A stretch of DNA of 64,000 nucleotides from Ryuthela nishihirai (GCA_038380435.1 JAWZYU010000028.1:26210201-26274200), one strand, 5' to 3'; numbered from the stretch's first letter, positions 31,736 through 42,485 are shown. Numbers and translations: made by a program. The notes: generated by a model not told the origin, from the letters alone.

Positions 31736-33246
31736 CTGTAAGACCCGATATGAAAGCAGCGCAGATCCAAGATTCATCCGTCAATAAAACCCTAGCGATT
31801 CCCCGTTTGGAATTTTTTAATTTCGTAGGACTTAACCACCCATCAGTAAAACGTGGTCCGGGGTGAGGATCCGAACACAGATCTTTTATCTCGCACATAC
31901 CCTATAACCTTCAATATTTTTCATCATTAAGAATAAAATCATATTTTTTTTTATTAATTTTTTACCTGAATAGCGTTTTTTATTTTCTGTGAGACAGTTA
32001 CTGTGGGATAGTCCTTCTTCTAGTGAAGGTCGAACTCGCAAAATACGGGGACCTTGTTCAAGGATTGCATTAACCATTCAGCGAGGGGTTGACACCCAAA
32101 GTTTAGCAGGACTTGGCAAATTTCAGATGAACGTGGACACCAAGAAAGCGGTTCAAATCACTGCATCAGGAAGGATTTTTTTTTATTTTTATTTTTTTTT
32201 AAATACAGGACTTGGATGACACCGATTAAATGGGCATAGAGAAAACTGATTTACCACGTGAAGGGTCGACCAGGGGTTTTTAATGATGAGGGATAGAGTT
32301 TTTGATAAGTGTTTAATTACTTAGGAATAAATACAGAGAATATACAACTTTGTGAGTTGATTTTCTATGTCTAGTGAACTTGTAAAAGGATGGGCATTTG
32401 TGAAATTTTAATAAAGGGAACTTTTGATTTTTAAGAAAGGGGAGGGAATTTTAATATGTTAATTACTAAGGAATAAAAATTCGTAATATACAGCTTTGTG
32501 AGTTGATTAGCGGACTTGGGAAATTTCTGATGAACGTGAATACCAAAGGAGTTTGGTGAAGTTTTAATAGAGGGACCTTTTGATTTTTAATAAAGGGGAG
32601 TGAATTTTGATAAGCGGGTGATTTAATGAGAGGTATTAAAAAATGGGGACTTTGTGATTGAGGATTGCATCGTCCGTTTCTGTGCGAGTTTGTCACCCCT
32701 GCAATTATTCAGAGACTTGGGTCATCCGATCGCTGCCAACCTAAAGTTTAGTTGGACTTGGAAAATTGCGACTAAAACAGGGTTTTTTCTAAGAATAGTA
32801 CTCCTCATAGTCACTAGATGGGGCCAGGAGTTAAGGGGGGGGGGAAAGAAAGGGGGGTTTAATAAGGGAGGAGTCAAAATCGGGAAATTAGAGTTAAAAT
32901 AGGATTTTTTTTCGAAAACAGTGCTCCTCATAGTTACTATATGGCGCCAGGGGTTAAAAGGGGGGAAGAAAGGGGTTTTTTCAATAAAGGGCGATTAATT
33001 ATCAATTGTTATTATTATGATAATTTCAATTGATGAGTTATCAATTGATTATTAATTATTTATTAATTATTTATTAATTGATCATTAACTAGTTATTAAT
33101 GTTATTAATTGATTATTAATTGATTATTAATTAATTATTTCTTAATTAGTTATTAATCGATTAGTAATTAGGGGCGTGACCGGAAGTGGGCGGTGACGTC
33201 ATAGGGGGAAAGCACTAGTGGGGTTCACCAGGTTGTCTTGAAACTA
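31736..33246 (-). repeat. Right terminal inverted repeat (1.51 kb), expanded
   Basis: Matches the left arm in inverse order but is about 270 bp longer. The extra length is a second module of the CTCATAGT.ACTA.ATGG.GCCAGG unit (32800-32960) and an ATTAATTGATTATTAATT-rich block at about 32995-33165 in place of the short TTAATTAATTAAT of the left arm. Confidence 0.8.
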
Positions 33247-34680
33247 CTCCCGTAAATTATCGTAGGATTGTTCAATATCTATGTGGTCGTCCAATGTTCA
33301 CCCTAAAGTTAAAGGCAGGGAACATTAGACGTAAAAAATACGTACAATGCTACATCTCGTTGTGGAGAAGCCACATTTTAGGCGTTCAGGCCTTCATCGT
33401 GAGACATCAGTACAGAAATCAATCATTGTGTGACTAACGAAGATATCGATCGTTGATCCTGAATCTTGGTGTCATCACTGTTCCACAATCGTTCATAAGG
33501 AAACTGTGGTGGATTTGAATCCTAAGCAAATGAGAAAATTATGTTAGCTGTAACAAATGATTTCTAGCAAAGCTATGTTTAGCAAACGTCAGTTAGGAAG
33601 AATCATTGACAATACACACCAGAGGCATTATTACTACTACTTCATATGCCGGCCAGGTTTTCAATTCCTTTTCATCTTAGGATCATTTACGCTAACCTGC
33701 AAAGGACAACCCTTTGCAGGTTAGAATTTCCCGACAATATTTCACCGATCACGGTCTCGTTTGCTACGAAAACAAGTGATATGTAACTCGCTAAGAAGTA
33801 AATAATACGCCAAGTAATCATTTCGATTTTTCACTAGTCGTCGTGACGCTTCAGGACAATAGGAATTACCTACGGTCGTGGTGAATATCCTACCTATATT
33901 AACCTTGGTCAATACTTCTTCTTGAGATTTCAATCGAGAGATTGCTCGTCACGTGACTCGTCTAGTAGTACCCACAGAATAACTTCTGCAGAATAACTAC
34001 CGCAGAACATCATCCGCAGAATAACTAGTGCCGTACTAGTACCTGCAGCGATCTCAGTCGTAGGCAAGAAGTAGCCTGCCCCCAGGTGAACATGTATTTT
34101 CTCAAAAGCTTAGAAGACAGAGAAACTGATCAATTCCATTATAAAAGACTAGGAATCATGCACAAACGCCAAAGTCAAAAACAAAATGTGATGGGTTTTC
34201 AAAAGGATGGCGTATCCAAAGTATAAAAAAAATAATACTAATTGATTTTCTCTTCAAGTCTTGGTTTGTAAATCGATGAAAGGATAAGTTTATTACAGGT
34301 CTGTTTCTGGGATCAATGAATCCTGACTGAGACAATCAGGGGAGAGCTAGCTTTTTTTATTCTTTTCTCGACAATTAAAAGAATTTATTATTGAATCATT
34401 GGTTACCTGTAAAAGCCAATTCTAGTGTTTATTGTTTCGTCATATTCTTTAAGACGGAAGTTATTCCAAGGAGCAATCGGAAAATATCTATCACTAGTCA
34501 TTCAATCACACGCTTTACTGCAGAACATATCTGTTTAAAGTGCTGCTCTCAGAGTAATCAATGATTGACGATGAGAAATTAATAAGTAACTTTCGGACAT
34601 ATCTTTTAAAGCAAATAAAAAAATTTCTATTTCTAGATGGGCAACAAATTGAAAATGAGCGTGAATATTTAATATTCTGT
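33247..34680. other. Non-coding stretch right of the long-TIR element
   Basis: Single copy apart from its duplicate at 57427-58860. Contains the hairpin at 33692-33724 and four imperfect repeats of GCAGAATAACT near 33975-34030. No gene recognised. Confidence 0.45.
33692..33724. repeat. Perfect 14-bp stem with 5-base loop
   Basis: CTAACCTGCAAAGG, loop ACAAC, CCTTTGCAGGTTAG. It is identical in the duplicate at 57872-57904. It is not followed by a T run, and I assign no function. Confidence 0.9.
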
Positions 34681-34685
34681 GCAAC

Positions 34686-35165
34686 TTCTGTAAGACCGCG
34701 GGCCCTTTTTAGTTTCGCCAATATTCCGCGGGCCAAAAAAAGAATAGGACAGGATAGGTAATTGAAAAGTCTGTTCATAACACCTCAAAAAGTTATTTTA
34801 TTTATACGAAAAATAATAAATAATAATAAACGAATAGAAATTTTCTAAATCTTATCAAATATTTAATAAATTCAATGGGAGCATTGTGGCCGAATAAGAA
34901 TATGAGTAAGTTGAAATAATGCAATAATAATTGCAAATAGAATGAGTAAGTTGAAATAATGCAATAATAATTGCCAATAGAATGAGTAAATTGCAGATTG
35001 CATATCAAGTAAAGTAATATAAGTTGGCAAAAAGTTATAAGGTGGATTAAACATATTTATTTAAAATGTCAAGTAAAAACTTGATTTTGTTCGCGAGCCA
35101 GAAAAATCTTTGTGCGGGGCCGTATGTTGCCCTTGGGCCGCTAGTTGGACAGCGCTACTCTTGTT
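34686..35165. mobile_element. Possible hAT-like element
   Basis: The right end reads GGGCCGCTAGTTGGACAGCG, the inverse of the CAGxGCTGTCCAACTAGCGGCC end common in hAT families. The left side has ACCGCGGGCCC but no clean matching end. The interior holds two 40-bp tandem units containing GAATGAGTAAGTTGAAATAA (34900-34990). The duplicate is at 58866-59345. Confidence 0.4.
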
Positions 35166-35750
35166 AATTCTATATTATATTAATTTTTAACAATAAAAGA
35201 AATCCGTGAAAGTATTCTAGTTGCTCCACATTTCACAAATTCTTTTTAGTACAAGATATTTTATACCATTATGCAGATTTTACGTACAAAAATATGTTTT
35301 ATTTCCTTATTTTTCAGTTTTATAATAACTAAATAGATTATTTTTATATGACCACAAAGCTCTTTCAGCCCCATATGACCATATGAAATCCTTATTACGA
35401 AACTGGTCATTTTTTGTCAATCAAAAATATATTAACAATATGTCTTTTCGAAAATAATACCCATATGAGTACATAATGATAAATCTGCATTTTTTCAGTT
35501 GTATTTTTTCCTCCCAAAGAGTCACGGGTCCAAATAATTATATACTGCTCCAGATGTCATTAGAATAAATTCCGGACTCAAAAGGTTCAAAACATCACAG
35601 GCACATAAATCAAATCTTTTGTAGCACCATTTTATTTTGTAGTCATGGAAATTCTATACACATCCCTTCAGCAACAGTTCATCGTTCACAACGATTCATA
35701 ATACATGGACACATATGCTGGTGGAGACAGAAAAATCGATTTTGTCAGGA
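35166..35750. other. Non-coding, no recognised feature
   Basis: AT-rich. ATATGACC and CCATATGA recur near 35345-35470. No exon or repeat that I can name. Confidence 0.4.
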
Positions 35751-35975
35751 TTGGGTTGTTTACCTCTGAACAGCACTTTTCTTTCACACCACAGGCTAAA
35801 TTATCAGGTCGCAAGGACCCTGATGATTCAGAAAAACTTCAGGGAGGGGACCCACTGGACAGCTGTTAAGAGATAGATTTTAGCCTCTCGTCAAAGCCAC
35901 CCAGAATGTTCTTTAACGCACAGGAGACAAGGCTTAACGTCCCATCCGACGGCGGACGGTGGTATTTTCAAACCC
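35751..35975 (-). mobile_element. SINE family A fragment
   Basis: Plus-strand reading: TTGGGTTGTTTACCTCTGAA, GGTCGCAAGGACCCTGATGA, TTCTTTAACGCACAGG and CGTCCCATCCGACGG. The tRNA head is missing. The duplicate at 59932-60150 differs by small deletions, including the loss of GACAGC. Confidence 0.8.
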
Positions 35976-36631
35976 ACTGATATGGTCAAAATGGATACAT
36001 TTATGTGGTAATCTTTCATCCAAATATGGATCTGCTTTACATCCGTTCTTGGAGTTGAGATGAGAGACACCTTGTGGGTGAGAGTCTGAGAATAAGAGTT
36101 GAGTAGGGTTTATTAAAATATTCCACCTGACAGGAAAGGTTAAAATGATATTCTATACGGACTGAGATTTTATAGTTGTTTTTTGAATCTAATTTTAATA
36201 TACATTCCGTACGACACTGTCCTTGGTTATACATCCAGTCCGATACTGAAAATAGATAAAAAAAATTATGAAAAATTTTTTATGCAAGTACAAAGTAAAA
36301 TTATAGAAAACAACTGTTTCGGATTTCAAAGAAATCGACAAGTTTAAGACTTCACATAAGGCGGACGGATTTTCAGGTGGTGGGTCGAATCGTCTGGTCC
36401 CGTTCCTTGGATGTATCCTTCATCTACGGACTGAATCGTATCACAGAAACGGGGGTAAAGTTACAGTCGCTCAAAAAAGTATCCGAACACTATGGTTTAT
36501 TACAGAATCAGAAAAATTATCTAGCAATCATTTTTTTTTTAGAAATTAGTGATCTGACAACCTTCGTGTCACGTGATTACAGAATTCAGGAAAAATATCT
36601 GTAGCGTGTAGAGCAAGTTTACACTCTCCAG

Positions 36632-36698
36632 TTACCGTTCACAGCAAACTGGAGCGTGTGCAATTAGTGCACACGCTCCAGTTTGCTGTGAACGGTAA
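36632..36698. repeat. Perfect 31-bp-arm palindrome inside the MITE
   Basis: Left arm from TTACCGTTCACAGCAAACTG to GTGTGCA (36632-36662), 5-base loop ATTAG, and the exact reverse complement at 36668-36698. Further CACACGCTCCA and CGCTGTGAACG modules follow to 36830. The duplicate (60805-60871) has one mismatch in the stem. Confidence 0.95.
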
Positions 36699-36976
36699 TT
36701 GCACACGCTCAAAATTTCCGTGAGTGAGCCCACACGATCAGGTTTTTGTGAGCTCACACGATCCAATGTGCTGTGAAAATTAACCTCAACCGCTGCAGTT
36801 CGCTGTGAACGCTAACTGCACACGCTCCATATTCATTGCATTATATATTCATACGCATTATATATATAAAAAAAGTATCCGAACACTATGGTTGATTACT
36901 ACAGAATTCAGAAAAAATATCTGGCAGCGATTTTTTTAGAAATTAGTGATCTGACAACCTTCATGTCACGTGACAC

Positions 36977-37038
36977 GAAATTAGTGATCTGACAACCTTC
37001 GTGTCACGTGACACGAAGGTTGTCAGATCACTAATTTC
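36977..37038. repeat. Perfect loopless palindrome centred on CACGTG
   Basis: GAAATTAGTGATCTGACAAC continues to ...GTGTCAC at 37007 and is followed at once by its reverse complement to 37038: two 31-bp arms with no spacer. The duplicate keeps only one half plus CACGTGACG (about 61111-61149), which explains most of the length difference between the two MITE copies. Confidence 0.95.
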
Positions 37039-37117
37039 TAAAAAAATCATTGCCTGATAATTTTTCTGAATTCTGTAGTAATCAACCATAGTGTTCGGAT
37101 ACTTTTTTGAGCGACTG

Positions 37118-37868
37118 TACTGCCACATTCCAATTAAATATTGTACCCGGAAAGTGAAACCTTCCAGTGGTTTTTTATAATTCTTCAGTTTAAATAATTT
37201 TGAAACAGTGCACTGCTGGGCTTGTCCGATTTTTCTTAATGACATATCCGCTGGTTTAGTAATCAGGTAAGTTAATACTAGATTATGAATAGGCTAATTT
37301 AATGGTTAGCGTATCACCTAGCTAAAATGTGACCTTACCAGAGTGTAAAATGCTCCACTGGAGTTGTGATGTTATCACACACACGTTTCTGGTGTAACGT
37401 ATCATATTTTGTTATTTTTTACAGTGAAGAAACTTGTAGAAAACCACATGAAAGTGTTATTAAGGACTTTTGTCCTTTAATTTAACCCTATAAAAATAAT
37501 GCGTTTTCCATTATTAAAAAATTAAAATCATATTTTTATGGAACCAAATTTCTAATTTATGTCATATATTCTCAGTCTAATATTTACTTATCATTCATTC
37601 TTCAACAACTGCATCTAGACGAAAGAGATTTACCACATAAAAATAACATATGTTGAATCAGTATTGACTTGAGATTTAAAACAAAAAGATCAATGAAATT
37701 TTAAAGAAATTGTACGAAATAAAGAGTGTAATGCAATTGAAAACTTAGTGATATAAAAAATTGTTACTGAAAACTCTTTGACCCAAAAAGTGTCCTGCCC
37801 CAGAGCGCGTGGCCTACTTGATCAGCGCCTGGGCCAAACTACAGCTCAATATCCCGATCGGATTTCGG
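37118..37868. other. Non-coding, no recognised feature
   Basis: AT-rich spacer between the MITE and a SINE. Near-identical in the second copy (61184-61932). No gene recognised. Confidence 0.4.
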
Positions 37869-38176
37869 GTGGGAGTGGCCCAGTCAGTAGCTCGCCAGGT
37901 TAAGTCCCATCTCATCTAGTGTTCAGATTTATATCTGCGAAACTTCCCGCTCTTCCTTCGGTCAGTAGGGGACACCGATGGGCTTGAAAACGCCGCTGTC
38001 CGTCGGATGTGACATAGAATTGTGGACCCATGTGCTGAAGAGCCATACCCTGTGCACGTCAAAGAACACACTAGATGGACTTGACGGGAGACTACCATCT
38101 GTCTCCCATGAGCTGATCTAATGGGTCCCATTCCCCTAACCTTCTGTGAGCACTCGGGGTCCTTGTGACCAGGCCA
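37869..38176 (+). mobile_element. SINE family A with partial head
   Basis: GTGGCCCAGTCAGTAGCTCG (A box region) is kept, but the anticodon and B box region is deleted. The body runs through CCGATGGGCTTG and GTGCACGTCAAAGAACAC to CCTTGTGACCAGGCC, and the tail is lost. The duplicate is at 61933-62240. Confidence 0.85.
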
Positions 38177-38315
38177 ACAATACCAGTCGATTCTACTGGG
38201 AAAGTCCCTACCCACTATCCATAAGAGTATTTTAGTAACTGGAAGAATGGTGAGAAAAAAAAAATATATATTTAGGAAAAGTTTTTTGAAACATTACTGA
38301 AACGGAAGGTATTAA

Positions 38316-38600
38316 TTGTTTTACCTCTCAGGGCACTTTTTTTTTCACACAATGCGGTAAATGGCCAGGTCACAAAATCCCCGAAGACTCAGAGAATGTT
38401 TGAAGCTGGAGAAAAACTTTATAAGATAGATGTCTCTCCTTCACGAAGTACAATGACTTAATGTCCCATTTGACGGACGGAAGACTTCGCAACCCGTCGG
38501 GGTCCCCTTCTACATGAGGGCAGGGTGGAGAGTTTTGCGGAGATTAACCTCAAAGCTGGCCCAGGGGGAACTCGAACGTGGGAAATGCAGATTACAAAAC
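38316..38600 (-). mobile_element. SINE family A, diverged copy
   Basis: Plus-strand reading from the inverted tail (TGTTTTACCTCTCAGGGCAC) through GGCCAGGTCACAAAATCCCC and GAGTTTTGCGGAGATTAACC to the degraded head (CTCGAACGTGGGAA). Internal deletions shorten it. The duplicate is at 62377-62670. Confidence 0.8.
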
Positions 38601-38763
38601 AGGTATTAATTACAAGGCAAATAACTTAGTCATCCTCCCGTGAAACGGAGGAGGCGTAAAAGATGTCGCTGTATTTAGCAGTGGGTCTGGTTACTAAAAT
38701 GCTTGGTGGGGACCACTTTGACTACTACCGGCAGGGCCCCGATGTACGGTTGGGTTGTTGGGT

Positions 38764-40113
38764 TGTTTACCTCTGAACGGCACTTTTTTGCACACATTGG
38801 GCTAAATGGCCAGGTCACAAGGACCCCAAAGGCTCAGAGAAGGTTGGGGGAGGGGACCCACTGGAACAGCTGTTGGGAAACAGATGGTATCCTCCCGTCA
38901 AGGCCATCCAGTGTGTTCTTTAACGTTTGGTTGTTTTACCTCTGAACGGCACTTTTTTGCACAGAATGGGCTAAATGGCCAGGTCACAAGGACCCTGAAG
39001 GCTCAGAGAAGGTTGGGGGAGGGATCCCACTGAAACAGCTGTTGGGAGACAGATGGTAGCCTCCCGTCAAGGCCATCCAGTGTGTTCTTTAACGTTGGGT
39101 TGCTTGGGTTGTTTTACCTCTGAGCGGCACTTTTTTGCACACATTGGGCTAAATCGCCAGGTCACAAGGACCCCGAAGGTTCAGAGAAGGTTGGGGGAGG
39201 AGATCCACTGGAACAGCTGTTGGGAGACAGATGGTAACCTCCCGTCAAGGCCATCCAGTGTGTTCTTTAATGTTGGGTTGTTTTATCTCTGAACGGCACT
39301 TTTTTGCACACAATGGGCTAAATGGCCAGGTCACAAGGACCCCGAAGGTTCAGAGAAGGTTGGGGGAGGGGACCCACTGGAACAGCAGTTGGTAAACAGA
39401 TGGTAGCCTCCCGTCAAGGTCATCCAGTGTGATCCTTTACCTCTGAACGGCAATTTTTTGCACACAATGGACTGAATGGCCAGGTCACAAGGACCCCATA
39501 GGATCAGAGAAGGTTGGGGGAGAGGATCCACTGGAACAGCTGGGAGACAGATGGTAGCCTCCTGTCAAGGCCATCCAGTGTGTTTTTTTAATGGTCGGTT
39601 GTTTCACCTGTGAACGGCAATTTTTTGCACACAATGGGCTAAATGGCCAGGTCACAAGGACCCCGAAAGCGCAGAGACGGTTGGGGGAGGTGATCCACTA
39701 GAACAGCTGTTGGGAGACAGATGGTAGCCTCAAATCAAGGCCATCCAGTGTGTTCTTTAATGTTGAGTTGTTTCACCTCTGAACGGCACTTTTTTGCACA
39801 CAATGGGCTAAATGGCCAGGTCACAAGGACCCCGAAAGCTCAGAGACGGTTGGGGGAGGTGATCCAATGGAACAGCTTTTGGGAGACAAATGGTAGCCTC
39901 CCGTCAAGGCCATCCAGTGTGTTCTTTAATGTTGAGTTTTTTACCTCTGAACGGCACATTTTTGCACACAATGGGCTAAATGGCCAGGTCACAAGGACCC
40001 CGAATGCTCAGAGAAGGTTGGGGGAGGGGATCCACTTGAACAGCTGTTGGGAGACAGATGGTAGCCTCCCGTCAAGGCCATCCAGTGTGTTTTTTAACAT
40101 TGGGTTGTTTTAC
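38764..40113 (-). repeat. 169-bp satellite made of the SINE A tail half, 8 units
   Basis: The landmark CTCTGAACGG recurs at 38771, 38940, 39118, 39287, 39441, 39608, 39777 and 39945, with a partial ninth at 40114; spacings are 169, 178, 169, 154, 167, 169, 168 and 169. Each unit is the reverse complement of the 3' half of SINE A, from the TTAAAGAACAC landmark to the GGTAAAACAACCCAAC tail, joined head to tail. The tRNA head is absent from every unit. Units differ by a few substitutions, so the array is not brand new. Confidence 0.92.
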
Positions 40114-41156
40114 CTCTTACCATCTCTCGTGAGTGGCATTGCAGCCCTTCACGAGTATCCCAATGGAGGCTTGATCGGGCTGACTGGAATAGCTCCGAGC
40201 TCCTTTCTGAGCCCGATAACCACTCTGTCAGCCAGGAGCCAATCAATATTAAAGTGGTGGAGATGACGAGTGCATTGTCCATGCAGCTGCCCCAACTATT
40301 CCTCAGATCTCGATTCGGTTTCTACAGTTCCCAAAACCATGGTGAATATCGCGACTGCACTGCAGCTCGTAAGACTTAGAACAAGGCTTGGGGGCTGTTT
40401 CTGAAATATTCGACATCCCCCAACCTTGAAGAATTCAAACGCTCTAGAGCGAAAGCGCGTTTTGTCCGACGACAGAACCAGAAGGAATCTTGAATCAAAT
40501 ATACATCTATCAGCTGTGCGAGCAGTTCTAAGGTCGTGCGGTATAAGGTCCAGAAGATAGGTAAGAAGTACACTTTCTACTCATTAGCGATCCTGGAGCA
40601 CAATGGACAAGCAACTGCTGATCCATACGCAATTGTTGACACTCTGGGATAGTCATTCTCTTCCACCTCTTCTTTGTCTTCTTACTCCCCCAAGTTTCTA
40701 GCCCCGAAGGACATGGCAGAATGCTCTGTGCTGTCCTTACACTCGTATGGCCTAGAGGAGTCTTACAGCAGGCCATTCAGAGAAGAGGAGCTTCGCATTG
40801 CTCTGTACACATTTCATGCATCTGCTGTTGGGCCAGACAATGTCCATTATGCCATGCTCCAACATCTCTCACCATCGGGTAAGGATCGGCTGCTCCAACT
40901 CGTCAACCATATTTCCATTGAGGAGCACTTTCTGGACTCCTAGAGAAAGGGCATCGTATTGGCCTTCCCCAAGCCAGGCAAAGATCCCCAGATTCTTTCC
41001 AATTATCGTCCAATTGCATTGACAAGCTGCGTCTGTAAAGTGAAAAGAATGGTAAATACCAGGCAGGCCTAGTATTTGGAACATCATGGCCTTCTTTCCA
41101 ACACCCTGTGTGGCTTTTGCAGGCATAGGTCTACTTTAGACTTTTGCCTGCAAACC

Positions 41157-41236
41157 TTACAGACGCAGCTTGTCAACGCAATTGGACGATAATTGGAAAG
41201 AATCTAGGGATCTTTGCCTGGCTTGGGGAAGGCAAA
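41157..41236 (-). repeat. Inverted copy of 40960-41039 inserted within the same LINE
   Basis: TTACAGACGCAGCTTGTCAA through to TTGGGGAAGGC is the reverse complement of the LINE segment about 200 bases upstream. The LINE frame resumes on its far side (TTLDHLTVLESAI). Confidence 0.85.
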
Positions 41237-41377
41237 TACGACTTTAGACCACCTGACCGTCCTCGAATCGGCGATAAGGAATTCTTTTTTACGTCAAGAG
41301 CACCTGCTGTCCATTTTCTTCGATATCGGAAAAGCATGCAACACGACGTGGAGATTCGACATTCTTCGACCACCATA

Positions 41378-41776
41378 TGGGTTGGGTTGGGCTGTTTTAC
41401 CTCTGAGCGGCACTTTTTTGCACCCCATGGGCTAAATGGCCAGGTCACAAGGACCCCGAAGGCTCAGAGAAGGTTGAGGGAGGGAACCCACTGGAACAGA
41501 TGTTGGTGGACAGATGGTAGCCTCCCGTCAAGGCCATCCAGCGTGTTCTTTAAGGTGCACAGGGTATGGCTCTCCCACACACGGGGCCACGGCTTAACTT
41601 CCCATCCGACGGACGGCGGCCTTTCCAAGCCCATCGGTGTCATCTGCTGACCGTGGGCAGGGCGGTGAATTTTGCAGAGATAAATCTCAACGCTGACCCA
41701 GTTGGGACTCGAACCTGGGAACTACAGCGACACCGAAGAGAACTGCCGCGCTACCGACCTAGCCAATCCCGCCCCC
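41378..41776 (-). mobile_element. SINE family A, full-length, in the Jockey-like LINE
   Basis: Flanked by the exact 12-mer TCGACCACCATA at 41366-41377 and 41777-41788. The plus strand reads the inverted tail GGTTGGGTTGGGCTGTTTTA first and the tRNA head last (GCGCTACCGACC...CCAATCCCGCC). It is well preserved; the head carries a short extra stretch (GACACCGAAGAGAACTGCC) where the anticodon arm should be. Confidence 0.92.
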
Positions 41777-42485
41777 TCGACCACCATAGCTTCGGCTTGA
41801 GAGATCACATGCCGATGTTTATTGCAAATTTTTATCTCGTACTTTTCGAGTTCGTGTCGGCAACACTCTGTCGTGGTCTTTCCCACCAAGAACAGGGTGT
41901 GCCACAAGGTTGCATCCTGAGTGTTACGCTTTTCGCTGTCAAATGGCAACTTCCTCTAACTGTAGGCACTGTCCTCTATGCTGACGATTTTAGCAACCTT
42001 TGCTCGTCGTCCAGCATGAGGGTCATTGAACGATAACTGCCCCGAACAATCTCGGTTTTAGCGATGGCCAATTTCCCCCCCCCCACAGAAGACCACTTGC
42101 ATGCACTTTGACTGCAAGCATAATCTTCATCTGAACCCAGAGCTGCTGATCAGGGGTAACATCATCATAATTCTGGTGGACTTTATAAATTCTAATTGTG
42201 GTGAAATTTTATAATCTCATCTTCGACCAGAAATCGACCTTTTCACCACACATCCGGGTCGAAGTGCAAGCGGGCATTAAAGATCCTCAAAGTCCTGTTC
42301 TCTCTCTCTCTTGGCGGACAGACCGATGTTCTTTGCCTCTACCATGGAAGTGGTGAAGATGCTGGACCCCCTCCGTGTTTGCACGGGGGCCTTCTGCACT
42401 TCACCGTTCCAGAGTCTTTACGTTGAGACTGATGTACCTTCGTTATCTCTGCCACTATCACCGTGGATCACTGTTTCTCCTTGTT

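Larger units (their letters stand above)
25676..33246. mobile_element. 7.6 kb element or structure with 1.2-1.5 kb terminal inverted repeats
   Basis: 25676-26918 and 31736-33246 are reverse complements of each other, from an outer TAGTTTCAAGACAACCTGG-type end (left copy TACTTTCAAG) to an inner TGTAAGACCCGATATGAAAG. They enclose a 4.8 kb core. Shared landmarks, in order inward, are the ACTAGTG site, GTGGGCGGTGACGTCA, CTAGATGG.(G)CCAGG, the CTTTTGATTTTTAATAAAGG motif, the GATCCGAACAC segment and the CCATCAGTAAAACGTGGTCC segment. No target-site duplication is evident and no transposase is visible. A solo left arm lies at 43031-44270 and a second right arm at 55924-57426. It could be a foldback-type or non-autonomous giant DNA element, or a palindrome made by duplication. 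Confidence 0.75.
36464..37117. mobile_element. Tc1-type MITE, palindrome-rich, copy 1
   Basis: The ends CAGTCGCTCAAAAAAGTATC and the inverse GATACTTTTTTGAGCGACTG are flanked by TA on both sides (36462-36463, 37118-37119), as in Tc1/mariner elements. The inverted match continues about 110 bp inward through TCCGAACACTATGGTT and TTAGTGATCTGACAACCTTC. The middle holds two long palindromes and an internal direct copy of the end sequence from 36869. No transposase. The duplicate at 60636-61183 is about 106 bp shorter. Confidence 0.85.
26867..39938 (+). repeat. 13 kb direct duplication, copy 1
   Basis: Collinear with 51053-64000 at offsets falling from about 24,186 to 24,060 bases, with roughly 98-99% identity by eye. 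The left edge is sharp: GGGTTTTATTGACGGATGAA is shared, while the bases before it (left TIR here, A/G-rich filler there) are not. The right edge lies beyond the window. It contains the core, right TIR, hairpins, hAT-like piece, MITE, SINEs and SINE-tail satellite. Confidence 0.9.
40114..42485 (+). pseudogene. Jockey-like LINE, second ORF remnant
   Basis: Broken reading frames give, in order, the pre-RT region (FKRSRAKARFVRRQNQ, YSPKFLAPKDMAE), then EELRIALYTFHASAVGPDNV and HYAMLQHLSPSGKDRLLQLV, FPKPGKDPQILSNYRPIALT, LCGFCRHRSTLDF, LSIFFDIGKACNTTW and GVPQG(C)ILSVTLF, an intact YADD at about 41977, and a C-terminal LDPLRVCTGAFCTSP and QSLYVETDVPSLSL. This order and wording fits Jockey-clade elements. 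Damage consists of frameshifts, a SINE insertion (41378-41776), an inverted 80-bp insertion (41157-41236) and deletion of much of the thumb. The first ORF and endonuclease are not present. Confidence 0.85.

Noticed and set aside
25676..33246. Polinton/Maverick or integrated large DNA virus
   Set aside because: The long TIRs fit loosely, but there is no polymerase B, integrase, protease or capsid-like frame and no 6-bp target duplication.
38703..40266. Repeated open frames with GLFTSERHFFAHNGLNGQVT-like reads
   Set aside because: These are translations of the inverted SINE A tail, seen at every SINE and satellite unit. They are not a protein family.
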